Part shown: positions 8,895-17,367 of the stretch, piece by piece
Layout: each line of letters begins with the position of its first letter
Position numbering within the stretch: the stretch's first letter is position 1
Assembly (NCBI GenBank): GCA_016840855.1
Contig: JAEORO010000217.1
Coordinates: 1-45,131 of the forward strand
Source of the DNA: Candidatus Thorarchaeota archaeon
Lineage (GTDB): Archaea > Asgardarchaeota > Thorarchaeia > Thorarchaeales > Thorarchaeaceae
Reading direction: 5' to 3'
Length of the DNA stretch: 45,131 nt
The notes under the pieces: generated by a model
The model's input: the letters and a program-made list of their open reading frames with translations, nothing else
Told to the model about the DNA's origin: nothing
The model's database searches: none
Program-made: the position numbers and the translations under genes

Positions 8895-10229
8895 ATGACC
8901 TCCTTAGAAACAATACCTCACATGGCGATTTTTTGGGATGTGGAAAATGTAACTGACGAATCTGCTACACACAGAACCATGACTGAGAGGATACATCAGG
9001 CTGGCACTGTTACTCGTGCGTATGCATTTGCAGATTGGGACCATAGACGCCAAATGGCTGAGGAACTCTATGCATTAGGGTATGATTTAATTCACATCCC
9101 TGACCAACGTGACAACGCTAGCGACTATAAGATGGCTGCATACATTCTTGATCACCTTATGCATTATCCTGAAACCACACGTTATGTTCTCATCACCGGT
9201 GATGGTGACTTCAAGCTAATTGCAGGTGCACTCAAAGAACATGGTGTGGAATTGTGGCTGATTAGCAATCCAATCATTACAGCTTCTGAGTTGCCTGAGC
9301 TAGCAACAATATATAGCGACATTTTTTCTTTTAGGCCTGCTCTAGATTGTGTTCGCCCAGAAGACTGCGACGAGTCAGTTCAAAGCATTGTTCAATTGCG
9401 ACATCTAGCTGCTGTTCAACTTCAGGAAGTAATTCGAATAATCACTAAGACTGGTAACAAACCCGGTGTCGGTCATACAAAACACGTGATGAAATCATTG
9501 AACCCTGACTTCAATGAATCTGCAATGGGTTTCAGTCACTGGAATGAGTTTGTGGAATGGGCCGAAGCGCAAAAATACATTGTCCGGGAAGGTGAAATGC
9601 CTAGAACAATTCTGGCACTACCAGACAAAATATCTCCTGAGTCAATTAAGAAATCAAAAGAGGTCGATGAGGCTTTCTCGTTCCTGGCGCAGGTGACTGA
9701 GGAGCGCCTTAATGAAAAGCCACCATTTACTCTAATGGAGCTCGGAGTTGAGCTCCGAGAACGCGGACTGGACCTTGAAAAAATCGGTTACAGACGGTTT
9801 TCAGATTTTGTACTCTCTGCGGAAAAGCGCAATCTGATTCGAATCATTGCTCCAGAAAAAGAGGGTGATTCTCCCGTTGTTCTCCCGGTATATGATGTCG
9901 ATCGAATACAAGCTTGGTTTGAAAAGAACGTTGAGCGTTTATTTGGTTCATCAGTAAATGTTCCTAAGACTGCATTTCTGAAGAAGATAGGTCAGACACT
10001 TCTTGAAACACACACAACTCTTGATGAGCTCGAGAATTTCCTAACAGCGCCACGAGTAAAGGAGGTCTATAATGACATTCTTGCTGTAAGTGAAATCCCA
10101 TTTCTTCCTCCTTTCCAGCAGTCGTTGGCTCACATTCTGATTGGCAAACGATTAGAGTGCGTCGCCGTTATAGAAAAAGTCAATCAAGAACTCAGTCCTC
10201 TTGGTATCAAGCTTCAATGTCCTAAATAA
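8895..10229 (+). CDS. NYN (PIN-like) ribonuclease with two OST-HTH/LOTUS domains
   Basis: In this 444-residue protein the NYN nuclease domain fills about 8-150, with acidic residues in IFWDVENV (Asp15), ASDYKMAAYIL (Asp77) and ITGDGDFKLI (Asp103, Asp105). These match the metal-binding site of LabA/MARF1-type nucleases. Two OST-HTH/LOTUS-like winged helices follow at about 170-235 (with HWNEFVEWA) and 258-320 (with YRRFSDFVLSA). The C-terminal ~120 residues are helical and unassigned. NYN-LOTUS proteins in bacteria and animals act on or bind RNA, so RNA decay or processing is the likely role. The first gene of a co-directional run. Confidence 0.88.
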   Translation: MTSLETIPHMAIFWDVENVTDESATHRTMTERIHQAGTVTRAYAFADWDHRRQMAEELYALGYDLIHIPDQRDNASDYKMAAYILDHLMHYPETTRYVLITGDGDFKLIAGALKEHGVELWLISNPIITASELPELATIYSDIFSFRPALDCVRPEDCDESVQSIVQLRHLAAVQLQEVIRIITKTGNKPGVGHTKHVMKSLNPDFNESAMGFSHWNEFVEWAEAQKYIVREGEMPRTILALPDKISPESIKKSKEVDEAFSFLAQVTEERLNEKPPFTLMELGVELRERGLDLEKIGYRRFSDFVLSAEKRNLIRIIAPEKEGDSPVVLPVYDVDRIQAWFEKNVERLFGSSVNVPKTAFLKKIGQTLLETHTTLDELENFLTAPRVKEVYNDILAVSEIPFLPPFQQSLAHILIGKRLECVAVIEKVNQELSPLGIKLQCPK

Positions 10230-10272
10230 CAGAAGGGTTATCAGTGCTTCATACACTGCCAGAGGAAATGTG

Positions 10273-11367
10273 ATGACAATGAATCCATATGAGAAATTAG
10301 CTGCTGTGCTTGACAAGATACCAAATGGGTTTCCACCAGCTGCAGATGGGTCTCATCTCAGAGTACTCGAGTGGATTTTCACTCCCGAAGAAGCTGAAGT
10401 TGCTAGTCAGCTGAAACTTCGTGGTGAAACTTTAGAAGAGCTAAGCAATCGATTTAATCGTCCAAAAGACGAACTAGAGAAGTTTCTTGATGCGATGCAT
10501 AAGAAAGGTCAGATTAGCTCTTGGATCTCAAAGAGTGCGGGTGCTAGGAAGTACGGTTTACTGCCCTTTGCGGTTGGAATCTATGAGGAGCAACTTAACA
10601 GGATGGATGGAGAGTTTGCACAGCGTCTCGAACAGTACTTTCAACATGAAACTGGATTCAGAAGGGTTGTAGCAACTAAACCAGTCATTTTTCAGGTGAT
10701 TCCAGTTAATCAAAGTGTGAGCACAGAGTTAGAGATTCACAGTCTTGAGAAAGCTGAGCAAATGATTGAGTCTTCAGTTTCTTGGGGAGTTCGTGAATGT
10801 GTCTGTAGGAAGCAGAAGGACTTGATTGGTGAAGGTTGCGACTATCCTAGGTCAGTCTGCCTTGCACTTGCTCCAAACAAGGAGAATGCATACGATGATG
10901 ACGAGCTCACAAAAGCCATCACTAAAGAGGAATCACTCAGACTTCTCAGAGAATCTGAAGAGGCTGGGCTCATTCATTGCACTTATAATGTGCAATCTGG
11001 ACGAACTTTCATTTGCAATTGCTGCACTTGCTGCTGTGGTGTTCTCAGAGGTGTCGAGAATCTAGAACACCCTCGTGAGCACATTAAGACTGACTTCATT
11101 ATGACTGTGAATGCTGACCTATGCACAGCCTGTGAAACATGTGTTGATCGGTGCCAGTTTGACGCCCTTAGTGTTCCTGAGGATGTATGTGTTGTTGACA
11201 AGAATAGATGCATTGGATGTGGTGTATGTGCGATGGATTGTCCCGAAGGTGCCCTCAGTCTTGTTCGTGACGAATCTCCCAACAGACTTGAACAACCAAC
11301 CAATACTCTAGACTGGATGACAAAACGTGCTATCTCTCGAGGCGTCGATCCTTCAGATATATTGTAA
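10273..11367 (+). CDS. Winged-helix plus 4Fe-4S ferredoxin-domain protein
   Basis: The 364-residue protein has a winged-helix-like N-terminus (about 35-100, ETLEELSNRFNRPKDELEKF). A cysteine-rich middle follows (ECVCRKQKD, a CDYPRSVC segment, then CNCCTCCCG). At the C-terminus is a classic pair of [4Fe-4S] motifs, CTACETCVDRCQ and CIGCGVCAMDCP. It is probably a cytoplasmic electron carrier or a redox sensor. No partner oxidoreductase is adjacent. The ATG at 10273 has GAGG 7 bases upstream. An upstream TTG at 10201 overlaps the preceding gene and is less likely. Confidence 0.85.
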   Translation: MTMNPYEKLAAVLDKIPNGFPPAADGSHLRVLEWIFTPEEAEVASQLKLRGETLEELSNRFNRPKDELEKFLDAMHKKGQISSWISKSAGARKYGLLPFAVGIYEEQLNRMDGEFAQRLEQYFQHETGFRRVVATKPVIFQVIPVNQSVSTELEIHSLEKAEQMIESSVSWGVRECVCRKQKDLIGEGCDYPRSVCLALAPNKENAYDDDELTKAITKEESLRLLRESEEAGLIHCTYNVQSGRTFICNCCTCCCGVLRGVENLEHPREHIKTDFIMTVNADLCTACETCVDRCQFDALSVPEDVCVVDKNRCIGCGVCAMDCPEGALSLVRDESPNRLEQPTNTLDWMTKRAISRGVDPSDIL

Positions 11368-11427
11368 ATTGATTGTAGCAAATACAAAAAATGACTAGTC
11401 TTAAGAAGAACCAACTAGTACATCATT

Positions 11428-12426
11428 GTGAATCTGCACATGACCTCCAATACTGATCAAGAAAAGAAGGTTGAAGAGAAGAAGGGACGCAGCAAACGGT
11501 ATATCCCTAACCTTGCAGAGTTCTATTTCAGACCCACATTTGATTGGACAAGAGAAGAAGCTGAAAGTCTGTATACTAGTGCTAAATCTCTCTCTTCAAA
11601 CCTCGAGTTAAATGTGGTCCGATTCGAAGACTGCGTCAATGGAATGAAGGAGCTCCCTGACAAGTCGGTTGACTTGGTCATTGCAGATCCTCCCTTTGGG
11701 ATCTCCTTTGATGGTAAGAGTGGTGTGTATAATCGCGATGAGCGTCTGGTCATTGAGGGATATGAGGAAACAGATGAGTCATATCATGAGTTCACTGTAA
11801 AATGGTTGGCTGAATTACCAAGAATCATGAAGTCGGAATCATCCGCCTATATCTTCAGCGGCTGGACAAATCTTGATGCCATTCTTCAAGGTGCTAGAGA
11901 GGCTGGTCTGGAAACCCTGAATCATCTAATTTGGCACTACCCATTTGGTGTGTATACAAAGAAACGGTTTGTCACCAGTCATTATCACATAGTTCTTCTT
12001 GTTAAGACACCAAGCAACTACTTCTTCAACAAAATTGAGAATTATCCTGAGGATGTCTGGTCTGTAAAACGTCAGTACCGCACAGGCCTTGCCAAAAATG
12101 CCACGACATTACCTCTTGATGTGGTTTCAAGATGCATCGATTTCTCTTCGAAACCCGGAGATATTGTGTTCGATCCCTTCATGGGAAATGGGACCACAGC
12201 AGTAAGCGCTAAAATGAATTTTCGTCATTTCATTGGTTTTGAGATTAATAGAAAACTTCGACCATTACTGGAGAAAGAACTTGCTAAGGCTACACCTGGC
12301 GAGTCATACATTCCATATACTGAACGTCTTCCAACAATCGAGAAGCTTGCAGAGATGTACCCCAAGGCATATCGTGAGTATCTCCAGAGGGAAAAGCAGC
12401 CGCCTCAGAAGAAAGTGAGAGCCTGA
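11428..12426 (+). CDS. Beta-class DNA methyltransferase (N4-cytosine or N6-adenine)
   Basis: This protein of about 332 residues has catalytic motif IV DPPF (87-90) before the SAM-binding motif I FDPFMGNGTT (248-257). That is the beta-class order, with the target-recognition region in between. DPPF is compatible with either N6-adenine or N4-cytosine methylation. No restriction endonuclease is nearby, so it is likely an orphan methyltransferase marking DNA for regulation, repair or replication. The start is GTG at 11428, with an in-frame ATG at 11440 as an equal alternative. The next gene begins only 5 bases after the stop, which implies co-expression with the MCM-like protein. Confidence 0.88.
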   Translation: MNLHMTSNTDQEKKVEEKKGRSKRYIPNLAEFYFRPTFDWTREEAESLYTSAKSLSSNLELNVVRFEDCVNGMKELPDKSVDLVIADPPFGISFDGKSGVYNRDERLVIEGYEETDESYHEFTVKWLAELPRIMKSESSAYIFSGWTNLDAILQGAREAGLETLNHLIWHYPFGVYTKKRFVTSHYHIVLLVKTPSNYFFNKIENYPEDVWSVKRQYRTGLAKNATTLPLDVVSRCIDFSSKPGDIVFDPFMGNGTTAVSAKMNFRHFIGFEINRKLRPLLEKELAKATPGESYIPYTERLPTIEKLAEMYPKAYREYLQREKQPPQKKVRA

Positions 12427-12431
12427 TTCAG

Positions 12432-13871
12432 ATGGAGATAGAGGATCTGTATAAACGGCATGGGTCTGAGCGTGACCAGCTTGCAGATGCCACTAGTATT
12501 AGCGACGTCTATACAAGAGAGTATGGGACAGAGCTTACACTATGGGAATCTCAACTGCTCCGACAGTTTCAGGAGAAGGTATCAGCTCGTCGATATCGAT
12601 ATCGTGGATTTGTTCGTCATACACGGGACACAACACTTGTCCTTCTGACTCCGAGTCCTTGGTTGATGGATGGAGAATTCATCTTCTTTGAGAAAGACAG
12701 GGAGCTACCTCCTGATGGCGCCTATATTGAGGTCGTTGGCTCTAGTGTAGCTGCACCACGCCCTCTCGAAGAGTCTCAAACAATCATTCGCGCAATTGCA
12801 GCAGAAACTTGGACTCCACTATCAATTGACTTTATCTCAGAAATCCCACCACCAATGAATCTCAACGAGCTATCCAATCTTCTATTTGAGTATGTAGGAA
12901 TGGCTGAAGCTAGCAAGAGAGTGTTCACACGTCTTTTCGTTTCAAGTCCTCCCTTTCAGGACAGCATTGGGGGACTCACAATGGGAATTCAGGCTATTGC
13001 CTCCCAAACTCAAGTCCGAAGGCTACTTTCATTCATCAGGCAAGTGCTTCCTCCAACAATGAAAGGGCGCCAACACTCATTTAGGCACGTTCAAGGAATC
13101 AAAGTTAGGGCGCCTCGTTTCTGGCGATTTGATGTTGGATCATTCTCAATTAACAAGATGCAACAGATATGTGTACAACGTCGAGACCCTGCTGGTTATC
13201 AGGAGGTCTCTCTTGGTGCCCTAACAGAAACTGAAACAGCTTTTCTCCCTGATATACCACTAGCAATATCAACTGAAGATTTCTGGATAGAAACCCGAAA
13301 CCCATCACATCTACGGTTACCAATCTTGAAGTCAGCAATCACTTTTCAAATGCTAACTCCAGAGATTACCAAACGGAGCGTTGATGCGGGGACTGAACAT
13401 GTACTAACACGTTTGGATGCTCTGCGAGAGAGCTTTGGATTTGAAGAACGAGTACTTGCACGGGGACATTTACTCGATGCAGACGCTCTTGGTCGCCCAC
13501 TCAGTACTATAAAACTTGCACGCTCCACAGCCCGTGCGTATTGGAAGGAAACAGTCACTGCCAAGGATATAAGATACGCTTGGGACCGAGTACTCGAACC
13601 AGCTTTAAAAGAGTTCATTGAGCTCACCGAATTGAAAGAGAGTGCGGAGAAGGACTGGGGTAAAGAGAGTCGAATTGACAAGTTCAATACCAAGGTACTG
13701 AAGGCAATAAAGAAACTAGATACTGGAAAACGAGGGTCTCTTGGACCGACTCTGAATGAAATTGCAGAAGAAGCTGGTGTTGAGCGCCATGTAGCTGCAG
13801 AAACCCTTGCGCGGATGAAGGACAACAGCATCCTCTATGAACCACGCCCGGGTCACTACAGGTTAGTCTGA
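12432..13871 (+). CDS. MCM-like protein lacking a recognisable ATPase P-loop
   Basis: In this 479-residue protein the last ~55 residues strongly resemble the C-terminal winged helix of archaeal/eukaryotic MCM helicases. They show a helix-turn-helix (TLNEIAEEAGVERHV) and the hallmark ending ILYEPRPGHYRLV. The preceding segment (GRPLSTIKLARSTARAYW, then VTAKDIRYAWD) resembles the MCM sensor-2/lid region. The N-terminal part (~55-110) is beta-rich and could be an OB fold. I can find no Walker A (GxPGxxKS), no Walker B and no arginine finger, so helicase activity is unlikely. It may be a diverged, catalytically dead paralogue acting as a replication accessory factor. It is probably translationally coupled to the upstream DNA methyltransferase. 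The MCM relationship is inferred from motif memory, not alignment. Confidence 0.6.
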   Translation: MEIEDLYKRHGSERDQLADATSISDVYTREYGTELTLWESQLLRQFQEKVSARRYRYRGFVRHTRDTTLVLLTPSPWLMDGEFIFFEKDRELPPDGAYIEVVGSSVAAPRPLEESQTIIRAIAAETWTPLSIDFISEIPPPMNLNELSNLLFEYVGMAEASKRVFTRLFVSSPPFQDSIGGLTMGIQAIASQTQVRRLLSFIRQVLPPTMKGRQHSFRHVQGIKVRAPRFWRFDVGSFSINKMQQICVQRRDPAGYQEVSLGALTETETAFLPDIPLAISTEDFWIETRNPSHLRLPILKSAITFQMLTPEITKRSVDAGTEHVLTRLDALRESFGFEERVLARGHLLDADALGRPLSTIKLARSTARAYWKETVTAKDIRYAWDRVLEPALKEFIELTELKESAEKDWGKESRIDKFNTKVLKAIKKLDTGKRGSLGPTLNEIAEEAGVERHVAAETLARMKDNSILYEPRPGHYRLV

Positions 13872-13875
13872 TAGT

Positions 13876-14472
13876 CTATGAGAACGATCTGAAGAACTCC
13901 TCAGGTTCTTGTCCTTCCTCAATAATTTCAATCTCTTGCACTCCGACACGCTCTGCGTCATATCTTCGTGCTAGGATAGTACCATCAAACTTCTCTCGGG
14001 CTGTTGCATCCTTACCACGCCACACAAAAATATCATCCCACGCATCCAGTAGGAAGACATCATCACTCTTCAAGGAGTCCTTACTGAGTTCGACTTCTGC
14101 AAAGAAGGTTTCATCCCCTTCGCGATGAACTCGCCAGAGTTTATGCTCATGACTTTCCATGTGGACCTTCTTCAATATGCCTTCAGTATCTTCATCGGTC
14201 AGTTGGAAGTCATCAAAGAGTGCTTTGAATTCAGCAGGTTCATTTCCTCCCTCAATTCGGTCAATGTCTGCTTTTCCTTCACGCGCTTGATCACTCATCA
14301 CTGCTGATGCGGCTGTGAGAAATTTCTCATCAACTTGTGAATTGGGACCAATCCACAAGTACAGCTTTAAACCAGCGTCAACAAGATAGCAGTCGCCAAG
14401 CCCGAAGTTTCCCGGGTTTTTCATTTTAACAAGGCGACCTTTCTGAATGTGGTATGTAGTTGGTTCTGGCAT
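13876..14472 (-). CDS. Two-domain gelsolin-like actin regulator
   Basis: The 198-residue protein consists of two gelsolin-type repeats. Repeat 1 (about 8-90) has DCYLVDAGLKLYLWIGPNSQ and GGNEPAEFKALF. Repeat 2 (about 110-198) has DVFLLDAWDDIFVWRGKDAT and EGQEPEEFFRSF. The D-x-[FY]-[IL]-[LV]-D core and W-x-G turn are the usual gelsolin signature. Acidic residues at the expected Ca2+ sites (Asp27, Asp138) are present. Two-domain gelsolins have been characterised from Thorarchaeota and can bind or sever actin in a Ca2+-dependent way. No actin gene is in the window. The ribosome binding site GGAGAGG is 6 bases before the ATG. Confidence 0.93.
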   Translation of the reverse strand: MPEPTTYHIQKGRLVKMKNPGNFGLGDCYLVDAGLKLYLWIGPNSQVDEKFLTAASAVMSDQAREGKADIDRIEGGNEPAEFKALFDDFQLTDEDTEGILKKVHMESHEHKLWRVHREGDETFFAEVELSKDSLKSDDVFLLDAWDDIFVWRGKDATAREKFDGTILARRYDAERVGVQEIEIIEEGQEPEEFFRSFS

Positions 14473-14510
14473 GATTTGCCTCTCCTACATGTCCATATTC
14501 GTATTCATGT

Positions 14511-14520
14511 ATAAATAAAA
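14511..14520 (-). promoter_or_regulatory. TATA-like promoter of the gelsolin-like gene
   Basis: On the minus strand TTTTATTTAT lies about 40 bases before the ATG at 14472. This leaves room for a short leader containing the GGAGAGG ribosome binding site. It is a reasonable archaeal TATA element but is supported only by position and composition. Confidence 0.4.
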
Positions 14521-14560
14521 GTCCGACATAATCGATTGATGGACTAAGCTAAATATTATT

Positions 14561-15211
14561 CTATGTAACAAGACTCATGGTCACATTATACCAGAAACTC
14601 TGAGACTGACTTTTGCGGAAGAGCAAGAATGAAGTAATATGTGGGACTCCAGTTTCTAAGTCTATGATGCCGTGCCACTCTCGTGCTTCATATGTTTCAT
14701 TCACGCTATAACCAAAGTAGAAGGAGTCTCCCTGAAATCTTGAGATATAGGATTCGTGCACTGATGATGGTCTATCAATCTGGTTTGGAAAGAAAAAGTC
14801 AAGATGTCCCCACCCACCAACAGGAAGAATGCATCGTGAAATGTGTCTATTGATTGTAAAACGGAACTCTGCTGGAATGTCTGTGCCATTTGAAAATCTA
14901 GATCTAGTCTTCACAGGTTCTACTATGTTCTCAAGAAAAGTGTCTGCATAGAATATGATTGTTACATTCGGAAGTGAGAGTATCTCAACGCTGATGTAGG
15001 TGTTATTCATCTCTATGAATGGTGGAGGACTTACTGAGGAATTTGTTATTGTAATCCCTGTGACTATAACAGCAAAAACGAACTCTTGACCTTCCTCAAT
15101 TGTCCACAAGAATGTCATTGACTCACGGATATTTTCCGTAACAAATCCGATTGAGAAAGTAACCACAAAGGTGAGAATAACTGCTGTAAGGATTCTCGTG
15201 CGATGGTCCAT
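14561..15211 (-). CDS. Membrane-anchored extracellular protein of unknown function
   Basis: In this 216-residue protein an N-terminal hydrophobic segment (about 8-27, ILTAVILTFVVTFSIGFVT) acts as a signal anchor or signal peptide. The rest is beta-rich with several N-glycosylation sequons (NSS, NNT, NVT, NGT, NET), which suits an exposed surface domain. I do not recognise a family. It lies 88 bases upstream of the gelsolin-like gene on the same strand but has no evident functional link with it. Confidence 0.65.
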   Translation of the reverse strand: MDHRTRILTAVILTFVVTFSIGFVTENIRESMTFLWTIEEGQEFVFAVIVTGITITNSSVSPPPFIEMNNTYISVEILSLPNVTIIFYADTFLENIVEPVKTRSRFSNGTDIPAEFRFTINRHISRCILPVGGWGHLDFFFPNQIDRPSSVHESYISRFQGDSFYFGYSVNETYEAREWHGIIDLETGVPHITSFLLFRKSQSQSFWYNVTMSLVT

Positions 15212-15296
15212 TTTTTCTGCACCACTTTCTACAATCTTTTCAATGCAGGCTTGGTCTTTTGGTCGTTTTGATTAATCGGTTGATGACAATCTTACC

Positions 15297-15304
15297 TTTA
15301 AAAG
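15297..15304 (+). promoter_or_regulatory. TATA-like promoter of the Fpg/Nei gene
   Basis: TTTAAAAG lies about 30 bases before the ATG at 15333. A start site ~25 bases downstream would give an almost leaderless transcript, which agrees with the absence of a ribosome binding site before that ATG. Confidence 0.4.
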
Positions 15305-15332
15305 TGCATGAACACTTGTTCACGATGAACAG

Positions 15333-16136
15333 ATGCCAGAACTTCCAGAGCTTGAAATCATAGCTGAGCAATTGACTCGTCTTCTCAAAGGTCGGACAAT
15401 AAGGAGAACGGTTGTCCACAACCACATAGTAGTTCACGGTCTCCCTGCCCATGACTTTGAGTTAAAATCGGTAGGAGAAACTTTTGATTCAGCAGTTGCA
15501 GATGGAAAATTCTTGATTCTCTCGCTAGCTAATTGTGATATTGTACTGAATCTCATGTTAACAGGAAAACTTAGGGTTATTCCAAGGTTCAAAAAACCTA
15601 CAAGATATGATATGGTCTCTTTTCAGACAAAAGACTTGACACTCTGGTATTCAGATGCCAAAAAGATGGGACGAATATATCTCGTCGATAGAGGTGATTA
15701 CTCAACAGTTGCTGAATTTGAGGGGCGAGGACCCTCAGCGCTGGATCCATCTCTAACTCTAGATGTTTTCAGACAACGATTGAAACGTCACAATGGGCAG
15801 ATCAAGAATGTGTTACGGAATCAAAGATTTGTGAAGGGGATTGGAAACGCCTATGCAGATGAGATTCTATTGTATGCTGGTGTCTTACCATTCAGAAAAC
15901 GGTCCACTCTGACCAAGGAAGAAATCGAGAAACTCTACAAAGCCATGAGAAGAGTCCTGACTCGAATTCGTGAAATCCTTTCAGAACGGACTCTTGATGA
16001 GATTGCTAGCGAGAAGAGGGATTTCCTGATGGTTCACAATAGAGGTGGTGAGATTTGTCCTCTCTGTGGTAGCAGGGTTTCTGAAATAACCGCAAATCGA
16101 TTCAAGACCAGCTATTGTCAGACCTGCCAGAAGTAA
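15333..16136 (+). CDS. Fpg/Nei-family DNA glycosylase
   Basis: The 267-residue protein starts MPELPELE, so after Met removal Pro2 and Glu3 supply the catalytic dyad of formamidopyrimidine-DNA glycosylase. Lys59 in ADGKFLIL matches the essential lysine of the beta hairpin. The H2TH region includes QRFVKGIGNAYADEILLYAG. The C-terminal zinc finger has Cys242, Cys245, Cys262 and Cys265 (CPLC...CQTC). All hallmarks are present, so it should excise oxidised purines or related lesions and nick the abasic site. This family is common in bacteria and uncommon in archaea, which suggests transfer. It is followed at 50 bases by an M20 peptidase with no obvious repair link. Confidence 0.93.
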   Translation: MPELPELEIIAEQLTRLLKGRTIRRTVVHNHIVVHGLPAHDFELKSVGETFDSAVADGKFLILSLANCDIVLNLMLTGKLRVIPRFKKPTRYDMVSFQTKDLTLWYSDAKKMGRIYLVDRGDYSTVAEFEGRGPSALDPSLTLDVFRQRLKRHNGQIKNVLRNQRFVKGIGNAYADEILLYAGVLPFRKRSTLTKEEIEKLYKAMRRVLTRIREILSERTLDEIASEKRDFLMVHNRGGEICPLCGSRVSEITANRFKTSYCQTCQK

Positions 16137-16185
16137 TATGAGTGACATTAGCTCTACATCCACCACCCATTGGAGATGAGCTGAG

Positions 16186-17367
16186 ATGGATAAATGGGAA
16201 GAGCAATTCCTTCGAGAGATTGTTGAGCTGGATACAAACAGCGATGAGAAGAAGAACTATGCAGTCTGCGCTGAGGTTATCAAAAAGTACTGCCTAGAGG
16301 CAGGTCTTGATGTAGAAATTTTTGACTCGATGCACGATGGGATACCTCAACCTAACGTAGTTGCAACAATGGATGTTGGTGCAAAAACCACTGTTCTACT
16401 CTGTACGCACTATGATGTCGTACCTGCTGGAGATACAGAAGAATGGAAAAAACCTCCCTTCGAGTTGACGATTGAAAAAGGGAAAGCATATGGTCGTGGT
16501 GCTAGCGATAACAAGGGAAACATTGTCGCTGCTGTCTGCTCTGCTAAGGAACTCATTCAGAAGAGAACATCAAAGGTAAACTGGAAAATTCTGATTAGTC
16601 CAAATGAGGAAATCGGTGGTGTCTGGGGCATTGATTATCTAATGAATGGTCCTCCCAAGATACGCGGTGACTTTGGAATCGTTGTTGATTCCGGTCCTGA
16701 GTATGTTAGTAATGGTGCGAGCGGAGTCATTGCAGGTACTATGACAGTACGAGGGATTCAGGGACATGCTGGATATCCATTCAAATTTGCGAACGCAATC
16801 CATCTCTCGATTCCATTGATGCAGGTGATGTTAGACTATGTGGATGTTCGTCGAAAAGTCGAATCTAAACTTCCAGCGCCACCCGGTAGTCCTCATCAGA
16901 CGCTCTGGGGTCGTTTCTCAATGACCGTCTTCAATGCAGGAAGTAAGACTAATACAATCCCTGGTAAAGCTGACATATCATTTGACTGTCGAACGATTCC
17001 CGAAGAAGATGTAGAAGATGTCGTTAAGAACATCGAGGATTTCTTCGCAAGAGCAAAGGAAGAAACTGGTGTTGAGGCAACCCTCACGTTCAAAACCAAA
17101 CATGCCGGGTGGGGATCTGACCCCCAGAATAAGTATGTTCAGGCATTTCATAATGCGGTCAAGGAGGTTGTCGACCCAGAGATAAAAATTGCAGCAGATT
17201 TGGGAGGAAATGATGGCCATTACTTTACCTCTCATGGAATACCCACAGTATGTTATGGAACTCTTAGAGACGATAATAACTACCACGGACTGGATGAATT
17301 CATGCATTTGGATGACTATGAAAAAGTCAAGAAGGTCCTCAATCACTTCGCGGAGACGTGCAACTGA
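16186..17367 (+). CDS. M20 family metallopeptidase (ArgE/DapE/carboxypeptidase-like)
   Basis: The 393-residue cytoplasmic di-zinc hydrolase has CTHYDVVPAGD (first metal-binding His and catalytic Asp), GRGASDNKGN (bridging Asp), SPNEEIGG (catalytic Glu pair) and DSGPEY. A final histidine lies in YHGLDEF. The dimerisation domain includes GIQGHAGYP. These define the M20 ArgE/DapE/CPG2 group that hydrolyses N-acyl amino acids or dipeptides. The exact substrate cannot be told from sequence. The next gene begins immediately after the stop codon, so the two are cotranscribed. Confidence 0.87.
   Translation: MDKWEEQFLREIVELDTNSDEKKNYAVCAEVIKKYCLEAGLDVEIFDSMHDGIPQPNVVATMDVGAKTTVLLCTHYDVVPAGDTEEWKKPPFELTIEKGKAYGRGASDNKGNIVAAVCSAKELIQKRTSKVNWKILISPNEEIGGVWGIDYLMNGPPKIRGDFGIVVDSGPEYVSNGASGVIAGTMTVRGIQGHAGYPFKFANAIHLSIPLMQVMLDYVDVRRKVESKLPAPPGSPHQTLWGRFSMTVFNAGSKTNTIPGKADISFDCRTIPEEDVEDVVKNIEDFFARAKEETGVEATLTFKTKHAGWGSDPQNKYVQAFHNAVKEVVDPEIKIAADLGGNDGHYFTSHGIPTVCYGTLRDDNNYHGLDEFMHLDDYEKVKKVLNHFAETCN

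Noticed and set aside
11428..12426. Restriction-modification or phage-defence island around the DNA methyltransferase
   Set aside because: No endonuclease, specificity subunit, helicase-nuclease or other known defence gene is next to it, and base composition looks like that of its neighbours.
12432..13871. Functional MCM helicase
   Set aside because: The C-terminus looks MCM-like, but no Walker A, Walker B or arginine finger is visible, so I call it MCM-like only.
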